Shown: one piece after another, positions 1 to 6,234 of the stretch
Numbering within the stretch: position 1 is the first letter of the stretch
Layout of the letters: the number at the start of each line of letters is the position of its first letter
Origin: Chloroflexota bacterium
Lineage (GTDB): Bacteria > Chloroflexota > Limnocylindria > Limnocylindrales > CSP1-4
Length of the DNA: 12,677 bases
Assembly: GCA_016875645.1 (NCBI GenBank)
Contig: VGPE01000063.1
Coordinates: forward strand, 1-12,677
Direction: 5' to 3'
Translations under genes and position numbers: made by a program
Notes under the pieces: model-generated
Seen by the model: the letters and a program-made list of their open reading frames with translations, nothing else
Told to the model about the DNA's origin: nothing
Database searches by the model: none

Positions 1-1048
1 CCCCCATCGTGGCCTCCCCCTCCGCCGCGAGCAGCGCCAGCTCGAGCTGGAAGCGCAGGCCGCCGGCACCGCCACGGGTCAGGTCGACCGAGGCGATCCG
101 ACGCGCCGCCGACGCAAGGGCTGCGGTCGCGCCGGGCGCGGCGCTCGCGGCAAGCGCGCGGACCAGGCCGCCGCGGACCGCCTCGACCACCTGGTTCATG
201 AAGCCGCGCAGGTCGCGTCCGCGCTCGTCGAGGTCGTCGAGGATCCGCAGGCCGGCGAGCGGGTCGGGCGCGACCAGGGCGCGGACGAAGGCGTCGACCG
301 TCTCGGTTTCGACGACTCCGAGCAATTCGCGCACCTGGATTGCCGTCAGCGGGTCGCGGCCGGCCGTCAGCAGCTGGTCGAGCATCGACTCGGCGTCGCG
401 CATTCCGCCGGCCGCGAGCCGGGCCACGAGGTCGATCGCGTCGTCGTCCGCGGTGCGCTGCTCCGCGGCGAGCACCATGCGCAGCTTGCCCTCGATCTGG
501 GTGACGGTCAGCGGGCGGAAGTCAAAGCGCTGGATTCGCGACAGGACGGCCGGCCGAACCTGGCTCGCGTCGGTCGTGCAGAAGATGAAGGTCACGTGGT
601 CGGGCGGCTCCTCGAGGGTCTTGAGGAGCACGTCCCAGCCTTCTTTGATCCGCTGAACCTCGTCCACCACGTAGACCTTGCGGCGCAGGTCGGACGGCGC
701 GGTCGCAACACCGCGCAGCAGGTCCCGCATATCATCGACGCGGTTGTGCGAGGCGGCGTCCATCTCGATCACATCGAGCGCGCGGCCCTCGCGGATCGCC
801 CCGCATGACGGGCAGCGATCGCACGGCTCGCCGTCATGGAGGTCCGTGCAGTTGAGCGCCTTGGCGACGATCCGCGCCATGGACGTCTTGCCGGTCCCAC
901 GCGGGCCGACGAACAAGAGCGCGTGCGCAACCTTCCCGGCCCGCACGGCGTTGCGGAGCGTGGCGACCACGGGCTCCTGGCCGACGATCTCGCCGAACGT
1001 CTGGGCCCGCCAGCGGCGGTACAGGGCCTGGTGGTGTCGCGCGGTCAC
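1..1048 (-). CDS. dnaX: DNA polymerase III subunit gamma/tau, 3' end outside window
   Basis: ATPase of the replicative clamp loader, which opens and loads the beta clamp. Only the first 349 codons are present; the gene runs off the left edge. In order: the N-terminal YRRWRAQTFGEIVGQE segment (residues 10-25), Walker A GPRGTGKTS (48-56), a zinc module with Cys67, Cys76, Cys79 and Cys82, Walker B VYVVDEVQ (125-132) followed by LLKTLEEPP, sensor 1 near FIFCTTD, the SRIQRF arginine-finger segment, and the start of the collar domain (LELALLAAE). Start: GTG at 1048, preceded by GGGAG about 5-9 bases upstream, and the protein then aligns with the family from its usual N terminus. Walker B usually continues DEVH; here it is DEVQ. 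The SRP RNA gene lies 33 bp upstream on the same strand, a common gene order in Gram-positive-type genomes. The recR-type genes that often follow would lie outside the window. Confidence 0.97.
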   Translation of the reverse strand, partial: MTARHHQALYRRWRAQTFGEIVGQEPVVATLRNAVRAGKVAHALLFVGPRGTGKTSMARIVAKALNCTDLHDGEPCDRCPSCGAIREGRALDVIEMDAASHNRVDDMRDLLRGVATAPSDLRRKVYVVDEVQRIKEGWDVLLKTLEEPPDHVTFIFCTTDASQVRPAVLSRIQRFDFRPLTVTQIEGKLRMVLAAEQRTADDDAIDLVARLAAGGMRDAESMLDQLLTAGRDPLTAIQVRELLGVVETETVDAFVRALVAPDPLAGLRILDDLDERGRDLRGFMNQVVEAVRGGLVRALAASAAPGATAALASAARRIASVDLTRGGAGGLRFQLELALLAAEGEATMG

Positions 1049-1081
1049 GAAGCTCCCGTTTCAGCCACAGAGAGCAGCTAC

Positions 1082-1347
1082 GCCGTGCACCCTCCGTCGA
1101 CCAGCCAACCCCCGTGCCCACCATCGAGAGCGGCTCGGGCCAGGCCGTTCCGCGGCACCCGGCGATGATCGCTTAGTGCTGCTTCCTTCCGGACCTGACA
1201 CGGTTCGCGGTTCGCCGCTGCGCGGGACCCAGCCCTCAACGTCGCTCAAGGCGGCGGCCTTCGAGAACGGAGACCTCGGGAGGGAGTTCAGCCCTGCTGG
1301 AGCGGATTGCAGGTACAGGGCACCGCTAGTTCCCCGCCTAGCACGGC
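1082..1347 (-). ncRNA. ffs: Signal recognition particle RNA, large bacterial type with Alu domain
   Basis: RNA scaffold of the signal recognition particle, which binds Ffh and targets nascent membrane proteins. On the minus strand the universal Ffh-binding tetraloop region is clear (GTCAGGTCCGGAAGGAAGCA, about 1199-1180). The 5' part matches the Alu domain of the Bacillus subtilis scRNA type: GCCGTGCTAGGCGGGGA, then TAGCGGTGCCCTGTACC and TGCAATCCGCTC. The ends close by pairing of GCCGTGC (near 1347) with GCACGGC (near 1082). About 266 nt, versus about 110 nt for the short E. coli 4.5S form. Exact ends are estimated from the closing helix and from a -10 box upstream. Confidence 0.95.
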
Positions 1348-1353
1348 CCGCGA

Positions 1354-1359
1354 AGCATA
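1354..1359 (-). promoter_or_regulatory. -10 box of the SRP RNA promoter
   Basis: TATGCT on the minus strand; a start 7 bases downstream would be about 1347, exactly where the SRP RNA closing helix begins. No convincing -35 element is visible at 16-18 bp. dnaX may be read from the same promoter, as only 33 bp separate them and no terminator is evident. Confidence 0.5.
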
Positions 1360-1386
1360 GCAGGCGAGGCCGGCGAAGCCCTCCGG

Positions 1387-2982
1387 TCAGGGGACCGCTT
1401 CGCCCGCGAGGACGCCCGTCGGCCGCTCGTCGTCGACCGCGATCTGGCCGTTGACGAGCACGAACGGGATGCCCGCCGGATGCTGTCGCGGATCGTCGTA
1501 GGTGGCGGTGTCGATCACGCGTTCCGCGTCGAAGACGACCACGTCGGCCCGGAAGCCCGGCGCCAGGCGACCGCGCCCGGTGAGCCCGAACCTGCGGGCC
1601 GGGACGTCGGTCATGCGCGCGACCATCGCCTCGAGGCTGAGGACGCCGAACGCCCGGCGCAGCCGGCCGAGGAAGCGCGGGTAGGCACCGAACGAGCGCG
1701 GGTGGCAGACGCTGCCGACCGGCGTGATGTCCGAGCAGACCATGTAGTCGTCGCGGGCGAGCAGCGCGATCGCGTCGCGGCCGGTCTGGCGCCAGCGGCC
1801 GGTGCTCGCGGGTGCCGCGATGACATACGAGAGCTCGAGCTCGTTCTCGAGCAGCAGATCCGAGAGCGCCGCGCCGGCCGTGATCCCGCGATCCGCGGCG
1901 ATGTCGGCGAGGCGCGCGCCGTCGAGCTCGGGCTGCCGCGGGACGTGTGAGAAGACGACCGACGTGAGCGGGTTCCAGGGCCGGCTCTCGTGGTGCGTGG
2001 TGTCCATGTGCTCCACGATCCGCGCCCGGTCGGCGGGGTCCTCAAGACGGGCGAGGAGGCCGTCCGGGCCGCCCTCGTGGGCCCAGGCGGGGACGTAGCT
2101 GAGTGGATACGACGAGCCGGTCGGGTAGGGGTAGATGTCGAACGTGACGTCGACACCCTCTGCCTTGGCCTTCTCGGCCTCAGCGAGCAGCTCCTCGGCC
2201 TGGCCGGCGGACCAGGGCTGGGTCCGGTGATGGGCGATGTGGATCCGCGCACCGGATCGGCGGCCGACCTCCATGGCTTCCGCGAGCCCGCCGCCGGCGA
2301 ACGCGCGCTCCGGATTGGCCTGTCGCAGTTCGATGACGTGGATGCTGCCCGCGTCGTGGACCGCATCCGCGAGCGCGATGAGTTCGGCGGTGTCGGCCCA
2401 CGCATTGGGGTAGTAGTTCAGGCCGCTCGAGATGCCGACGGCGCCGTCCTCGATCGAATCGCGGACGAGCCGGCGCGCGTGGTCCAGCGGGTCACCGACA
2501 AGGGGCGCGTCACGGAAGCCGAGGGCCTCGAGGCGGATCGCACCGTGCGCAGCGAGGTACGCGGTGTTGATCGAGACGGTGCGGTGGTAGGCCCTCCGGA
2601 AGGCGGCCACCGTGGTGGTGTCGAGGTCCTCGGGCGGCCAACCCAGGAGGCCTGCCAGATAGCGCCGGTTCAGCAGGTAGTTCTCGCGCGAGAGCGGCGC
2701 GTAGGAGAGGCCGTCAAGGCCGAAGATCTCGGCGGTGATCCCCTGCCGCAGGCCCATCGCGTGCTGCGGGTCGCCGAGGAGGACGCCCTCGGTGTGGGTG
2801 TGGGTGTCGATGAACCCGGGGGCGACGTGGAGGCCGGCGGCGTTGATGCGCCGGGCGGCGTCGGCGGATCGAAGATCGCCCACGGCCGTGATGTCGCCGC
2901 CCGCGATGCCCACGTCGGCGCGGCGGGCCGGCGACCCGGTCCCGTCGAGGACCTGTCCGCCTTCGATGACGATGTCGAACAT
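1387..2982 (-). CDS. N-acyl-D-amino-acid deacylase-family amidohydrolase
   Basis: Metal-dependent amidohydrolase (531 aa) of the D-aminoacylase group, which removes acyl groups from N-acyl-D-amino acids; the true substrate cannot be read from the sequence. Features: beta-sandwich start FDIVIEGGQVLDGTG, metal motif GFIDTHTHTE (His61, His63), SSGLNYYPN (185-193), IAHHRTQ (His251), FDIYPYPTGSSYP, CSDITPVG (Asp418), and C-terminal GRLAPGFRADVVVFD. Two positions that normally hold metal ligands differ: Asp90 in LDGLSYAP where classical D-aminoacylase has Cys (NCG), and Glu218 in ELR where it usually has His (HMR-like). The Asp form may define a known subfamily; the Glu change is less expected. Start: ATG at 2982 begins the conserved domain. 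The frame stays open to 3162, but that extension runs through tRNA-Ser(GGA) and is spurious. No Shine-Dalgarno is visible; a weak CATCAT lies 6 bases before the ATG, so it may be leaderless. No signal peptide is seen. Confidence 0.88.
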   Translation of the reverse strand: MFDIVIEGGQVLDGTGSPARRADVGIAGGDITAVGDLRSADAARRINAAGLHVAPGFIDTHTHTEGVLLGDPQHAMGLRQGITAEIFGLDGLSYAPLSRENYLLNRRYLAGLLGWPPEDLDTTTVAAFRRAYHRTVSINTAYLAAHGAIRLEALGFRDAPLVGDPLDHARRLVRDSIEDGAVGISSGLNYYPNAWADTAELIALADAVHDAGSIHVIELRQANPERAFAGGGLAEAMEVGRRSGARIHIAHHRTQPWSAGQAEELLAEAEKAKAEGVDVTFDIYPYPTGSSYPLSYVPAWAHEGGPDGLLARLEDPADRARIVEHMDTTHHESRPWNPLTSVVFSHVPRQPELDGARLADIAADRGITAGAALSDLLLENELELSYVIAAPASTGRWRQTGRDAIALLARDDYMVCSDITPVGSVCHPRSFGAYPRFLGRLRRAFGVLSLEAMVARMTDVPARRFGLTGRGRLAPGFRADVVVFDAERVIDTATYDDPRQHPAGIPFVLVNGQIAVDDERPTGVLAGEAVP

Positions 2983-3093
2983 GTGCCGATGATGCGGGAT
3001 GCGCGGTCCGGCCGGAGGCCGATCCCGCCGCGGCACCGCGCCTGCGCTGACGTCCTCGTGGGCGGAACGCGAGAGCCTGCGGGGGCCAGCCGG

Positions 3094-3108
3094 GCGGGCG
3101 CAGCCCGC
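3094..3108 (-). other. GC hairpin downstream of tRNA-Ser(GGA)
   Basis: GCGGGC and GCCCGC pair around a 3-base loop, 11 bases after the encoded CCA of the tRNA on the minus strand. There is no T-run, so this may be a 3'-processing or weak termination structure; function is inferred only from position. Confidence 0.3.
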
Positions 3109-3119
3109 TGAAGGAACGG

Positions 3120-3207
3120 TGGCGGAGAGGGCGGGATTTGAACCCGCGATGGGTTGCCCCATACCGCATTTCCAGTGCGGCGCCCTAGGCCACTAGGCGA
3201 CCTCTCC
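3120..3207 (-). tRNA. tRNA-Ser(GGA)
   Basis: Class II cloverleaf with long variable arm. Acceptor GGAGAGG/CCTCTCC, anticodon stem-loop CCGCA-CTGGAAA-TGCGG giving anticodon GGA (reads UCC/UCU), T arm GCGGG-TTCAAAT-CCCGC, discriminator G, and CCA encoded at 3122-3120. The acceptor stem and discriminator are identical to those of the other two serine tRNAs in the window. Confidence 0.96.
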
Positions 3208-3378
3208 GCGGGCAGCGTACCGCTCCGAGGCGGTGCGCGAGGACCTGAGTACTCCGATCGCCGTCATGGCGTGTCCTCGCAAGGCGGCGCCGAGGAGGCG
3301 AGGAGCGTACTCAAACGTACGTGAGCGAGCCCCCGGAGGCGCCAACGCAGCGAGGGCGCGTCAAGACGGGGATCGGCG
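3208..3378. repeat. Spacer between two tRNA-Ser genes, rich in inverted repeats
   Basis: No gene. It holds an 8-bp inverted repeat (GCGAGGAC at 3237-3244 with GTCCTCGC at 3273-3280), a pair of GGCGCC blocks (3286-3291 and 3338-3343), and between them a small hairpin CGTAC-TCAAAC-GTACG (3306-3321). This could be a dispersed intergenic palindromic element or tRNA precursor processing structure. Confidence 0.4.
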
Positions 3379-3464
3379 TGGCGGAGAGGGTGGGATTCGA
3401 ACCCACGCTGCTTTCGCAGACCGCTTTTCGAGAGCGGCACCATCAACCACTCGGACACCTCTCC
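3379..3464 (-). tRNA. tRNA-Ser(CGA)
   Basis: Class II cloverleaf. Acceptor GGAGAGG/CCTCTCC, anticodon arm CCGCT-CTCGAAA-AGCGG giving anticodon CGA (reads UCG), T arm GTGGG-TTCGAAT-CCCAC, discriminator G and encoded CCA at 3381-3379. Just upstream on the minus strand is TATCCT (about 3478-3473), a plausible -10 box. Confidence 0.96.
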
Positions 3465-3516
3465 ACGCGAGAGGATAGCAAGGCGATCGCTCGGCCTGTC
3501 CGACCGGGGCCGGCAG

Positions 3517-3990
3517 TCAGCGGCTCAGGACGCCGGCTCCGACGCGTTCAGCGTGGGCGCGGTCGACGCCGAACAGCTCTTCCGCCTCCTCGCGGCGAAT
3601 GCCGCTCACGACGCGCACACGGCAACCCAGGCCCGGGTGCTGGGCGAGCTGGATGACGGTCCCGGCCGCGCCGTCGATCGTGTTGGGCACCGCGTAGACG
3701 AGCGCCTCCACGTCGCTCTCGAGCAACGCTCCGACGCACATCGGGCAGGGCTCCAGCGTGGCGAAGATCGTGGCGTCGGCCAGCCGCTCCGTCCCGAGCT
3801 TCCGCGCGGCCTCGCGCAGCGCCACGATCACTGCGTGGGCCGTCGGATCGTGCGTCTCCTCGACGCGATCGTGCGCACGCGCCACCATTGCGTCGTTCAC
3901 GACGGCGACCGCGGCAATGGGTCGCTCGCCGCGGGCGATGGCAAGCTGCGCCTCGGCCAGGGCCTCACCCATGAACAACTCGTAGTTCAC
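3517..3990 (-). CDS. TadA-family deaminase-like protein lacking the catalytic glutamate (HAV instead of HAE)
   Basis: A 157-aa protein of the TadA/cytidine-deaminase fold. Active TadA converts A34 to inosine in tRNA-Arg(ACG). Aligned with E. coli TadA the whole fold is present: N-terminal helix FMGEALAEAQLA (6-17), THDPTAHAVIVALREA (46-61), zinc motif TLEPCPMC (Cys82, Cys85), DGAAGTVIQL and HPGLGCRVRV. The zinc ligands His52, Cys82 and Cys85 are kept, but the proton-shuttling Glu of HAE is Val54 (codon GTG at 3831-3829, where GAG is expected), and the Asn that contacts the anticodon in TadA (Asn46 of E. coli) is Asp41. Eukaryotic ADAT3/Tad3 carries the same Glu-to-Val change and acts as a non-catalytic partner of ADAT2. 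Start: GTG at 3990 aligns with the family N terminus; TATGAT lies 6 bases before it, so the mRNA may be leaderless. ATG at 3972 is an alternative. Deaminase activity is doubtful; a tRNA-binding or heterodimer role is inference. Confidence 0.85.
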   Translation of the reverse strand: MNYELFMGEALAEAQLAIARGERPIAAVAVVNDAMVARAHDRVEETHDPTAHAVIVALREAARKLGTERLADATIFATLEPCPMCVGALLESDVEALVYAVPNTIDGAAGTVIQLAQHPGLGCRVRVVSGIRREEAEELFGVDRAHAERVGAGVLSR

Positions 3991-3996
3991 GGGTCG

Positions 3997-4002
3997 ATCA
4001 TA
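3997..4002 (-). promoter_or_regulatory. -10 box for the TadA-like gene, leaderless arrangement
   Basis: TATGAT on the minus strand, followed by six bases and then the GTG start codon, so transcription would begin at about the first base of the start codon. No good -35 is visible. The same TATGAT, 7 bases before an ATG, occurs at the aro leader peptide. Confidence 0.45.
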
Positions 4003-4111
4003 CAGTTGGCCCGAGACCGGGGCCGGTGCAGCGCGATGACCGGGCAGCACGCGACTCCGAGCCAGGAGCGCAGACGGCCCGGCAGCGGCAGAAGCAGGAG
4101 AACGGCGGACG

Positions 4112-5389
4112 ATGGTGGCTCCGCGCCGGATCGGGATCCTGACCGGGGGCGGCGATGTCCCGGGCCTCAACGCCGTGATCAAGAGCGTCGTGTACCGGGC
4201 CGCCGAGGTCGGTGCCGAAGTCGTCGGCATCCGCCGCGGCTGGCAGGGCCTGACGCACCTGCGCCCGGACGCACCGGATGACGGCCAGCACGTGCGCCCG
4301 CTCGATCGGGCCAACACGCGCACGATCGAGCGATCGGGCGGCACCGTCCTCCACACCTCGCGGACGAATCCGCGCCGCATGCGAGCGGCGGAGCTGCCGC
4401 CGGACCTGCCCGCCGCAGAGCGCGCCGGGTACGAGGTCGCGCAGGACCGCTACGACCTCACCCCGCTGGTGCTGCGCAACCTCGAGTCGCTCGACGTCGA
4501 CTGCCTGGTGACGATCGGCGGCGACGACACCTTGAGCTTCTCGCGGGTGCTGGTCGATGCAGGGGTGCCGCTGATCGCCATCCCCAAGACCATGGACAAC
4601 GACGTCCCGGGGACCGAGTACTGCATCGGCTTCTCGTCGGCCATCACGCGGGCGCGCGAGCTGATCAACCTCCAGCGCACCACCCTGGGATCGCACGAGC
4701 GCATCGGCGTGTTCCGGATCTTCGGCCGCGACGCTGGGTTCTCGGCGCTGTACGCGGCCTACGTCACGTCCGGGCGGTGCGTGATCCCCGAGGACCCCTA
4801 CGACGTCACGCGCCTGGCCGCAGTGCTGGCCACGGACCACCTCGAGAACCCCAGCCACTACGCCTTCGTGATCTCGGCCGAGGGCGCGATCTGGCAGGGC
4901 GCGTCCATGGCCGACTTCGGCGAGACCGATGCGTTCGGCCACCGCCACAAGGCCAACGTGGGTGAGGCCCTGGCATCGCAGTTGAGGCAGCTCACCGGGA
5001 TCGAGGCGATCGCGAGCGAGCTGACCTACGACCTCCGAAGCGGCGAGCCGGATTCGCTCGATTCGATGGTGGCGATCACGTTCGCGAATGTGGCCATGGA
5101 CCTGGTCGCCGACGGCAGGTTCGGGCGGATGGTGGCAGTCCGCGACGGCAAGTACGCCGACGTCGCGCTCCCGGCGCCCGGGACGCCGCCACGCCACGTC
5201 GACGTCCAGAACATGTACAACCGGGATCGGTTCCGACCGCGCTATGACGGGCGGCTTGGTGAGCCGCTGCTGCTGCTCGGAGCGCTCGAACCGCCCGACT
5301 CAGACGAGGGCGGCGGGCACGGCTATCCCTCGAGGCCCGACAACGCGCGGATCGTGCGGGCGACCGACGACATGTCCTCGTCTGCGTGA
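4112..5389 (+). CDS. 6-phosphofructokinase, pyrophosphate-type by motif
   Basis: Phosphorylates fructose 6-phosphate to fructose 1,6-bisphosphate in glycolysis (425 aa, cytoplasmic). N-terminal phosphoryl-donor loop GILTGGGDVPGLN (8-20); donor motif TIGGDDTL (134-141); catalytic segment IPKTMDNDVPGTEY (157-170) with Asp162 as base; then FRIFGRDAGFSALYAA and the sugar-binding part. ATP-dependent bacterial enzymes have Gly at the positions of Asp139 (GGDG) and Lys159 (PGT); Asp and Lys there are the known signature of PPi-dependent phosphofructokinase, whose reaction is reversible. Start: ATG at 4112 with AGGAG at 4096-4100. Its start faces the TadA-like gene across 121 bp. Its last 67 bp overlap the 3' end of the convergent dehydrogenase gene. 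Donor choice rests on the motif alone. Confidence 0.93.
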   Translation: MVAPRRIGILTGGGDVPGLNAVIKSVVYRAAEVGAEVVGIRRGWQGLTHLRPDAPDDGQHVRPLDRANTRTIERSGGTVLHTSRTNPRRMRAAELPPDLPAAERAGYEVAQDRYDLTPLVLRNLESLDVDCLVTIGGDDTLSFSRVLVDAGVPLIAIPKTMDNDVPGTEYCIGFSSAITRARELINLQRTTLGSHERIGVFRIFGRDAGFSALYAAYVTSGRCVIPEDPYDVTRLAAVLATDHLENPSHYAFVISAEGAIWQGASMADFGETDAFGHRHKANVGEALASQLRQLTGIEAIASELTYDLRSGEPDSLDSMVAITFANVAMDLVADGRFGRMVAVRDGKYADVALPAPGTPPRHVDVQNMYNRDRFRPRYDGRLGEPLLLLGALEPPDSDEGGGHGYPSRPDNARIVRATDDMSSSA

Positions 5390-6204
5390 CCCTGGGCGAC
5401 AAGGCCCGTCTCGATCTGGCTCACGATCGCCGCGATCGGCAGGGCCGCTCCGACCTGGCGTGCCAGCTCGAGAGCGATGTTGAGGTCCTTGAGGTGGAGC
5501 GACGTCTTGAAGCCCAGCGGATAGTCGTTGGCGATCATGCGGCCGCTTCGGTTCTCGAGGACCCAGGACCGGGCGGCGCCGCCGGAGAGGGCCTGCACGA
5601 GCTGCTCGGGGTCCAGACCGGCCTTGATGCCGAGCACGATGCCCTCCGCGACGCCGAGGTAGGCGCCGGCCAGGATCACCTGGTTGACGGCCTTGGCGGC
5701 CTGGCCGGCACCGACCGGGCCCATCCGGTTGATGGTCTTGCCCATCGCGCCGAGCACGGCCTTCGACCGCTCGAAGTCCGCCTCGCTGCCGCCGACGAAG
5801 ATCGTGAGGGTGGCCTTCTGGGCGCCTTCCGAGCCACCCGAAACGGGGGCGTCGACGAAGCCCACGCCCTGGGCCCGGAGGCGCTCCGCGAAGCCACGGG
5901 ACGCGGACGGGGAGATGGTCGAGCAATCGATGACGAACGAACCGGGGCGGGCACCGGCCGCGACACCGTCCGGCCCGAAGAGGGCCGCCTCCACGTCCGG
6001 TGTGTCCGAGACGCAGATCACGATCACGTCCGAGGCGGCGGCCAGCTCACGCGGGGTCTTCACCTCGGTCGCGCCCAGGTCCACCGCGGGACCGGCCCTG
6101 CCCGGCGTCCGGTTCCAGACCGTCAGCGGAAACCCGGCGCGGGCGACGTTCGCCGCCATGGCGACCCCCATCGTCCCCATCCCGACGAAACCGACGCGTT
6201 CCAT
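5323..6204 (-). CDS. NAD(P)-dependent beta-hydroxyacid dehydrogenase (3-hydroxyisobutyrate / tartronate-semialdehyde reductase type)
   Basis: Oxidoreductase of the 6-phosphogluconate dehydrogenase-like superfamily, 293 aa, the usual length. Rossmann nucleotide loop VGFVGMGTMGVAMAANVARAG (4-24) with NRT at 31-33 after the second strand, suggesting NADP could be accepted; DCSTISP (93-99); substrate-binding DAPVSGGSEGAQKATLTI (118-135); catalytic Lys171 with Asn174 in GAGQAAKAVNQ; C-terminal helical domain with KDLNIALELA. Start: ATG at 6204 with AGGAAGGGA about 7 bases upstream. It follows the ICL/PEPM lyase gene by 30 bp on the same strand, so the two are probably one transcript; the pairing suggests handling of a small 2- or 3-hydroxy acid or semialdehyde, but the substrate is not determinable. 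The 3' end overlaps the convergent phosphofructokinase gene. Confidence 0.92.
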   Translation of the reverse strand: MERVGFVGMGTMGVAMAANVARAGFPLTVWNRTPGRAGPAVDLGATEVKTPRELAAASDVIVICVSDTPDVEAALFGPDGVAAGARPGSFVIDCSTISPSASRGFAERLRAQGVGFVDAPVSGGSEGAQKATLTIFVGGSEADFERSKAVLGAMGKTINRMGPVGAGQAAKAVNQVILAGAYLGVAEGIVLGIKAGLDPEQLVQALSGGAARSWVLENRSGRMIANDYPLGFKTSLHLKDLNIALELARQVGAALPIAAIVSQIETGLVAQGHADEDMSSVARTIRALSGLEG

Positions 6205-6234
6205 GGCTGATCCCTTCCTGCGCGCGGGGCGCGA

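Noticed and set aside
2983..3162. N-terminal extension of the amidohydrolase by 60 residues
   Set aside because: It runs through tRNA-Ser(GGA) and has no family similarity; the conserved domain starts at the ATG at 2982.
3991..4380. Upstream extension of the TadA-like gene
   Set aside because: It overlaps the phosphofructokinase start on the other strand and has no similarity to the deaminase N terminus; the -10 box at 3997-4002 lies inside it.
3998..5197. 399-residue minus-strand open frame opposite the phosphofructokinase gene
   Set aside because: Shadow of a well-conserved gene on the plus strand; no domain recognised.
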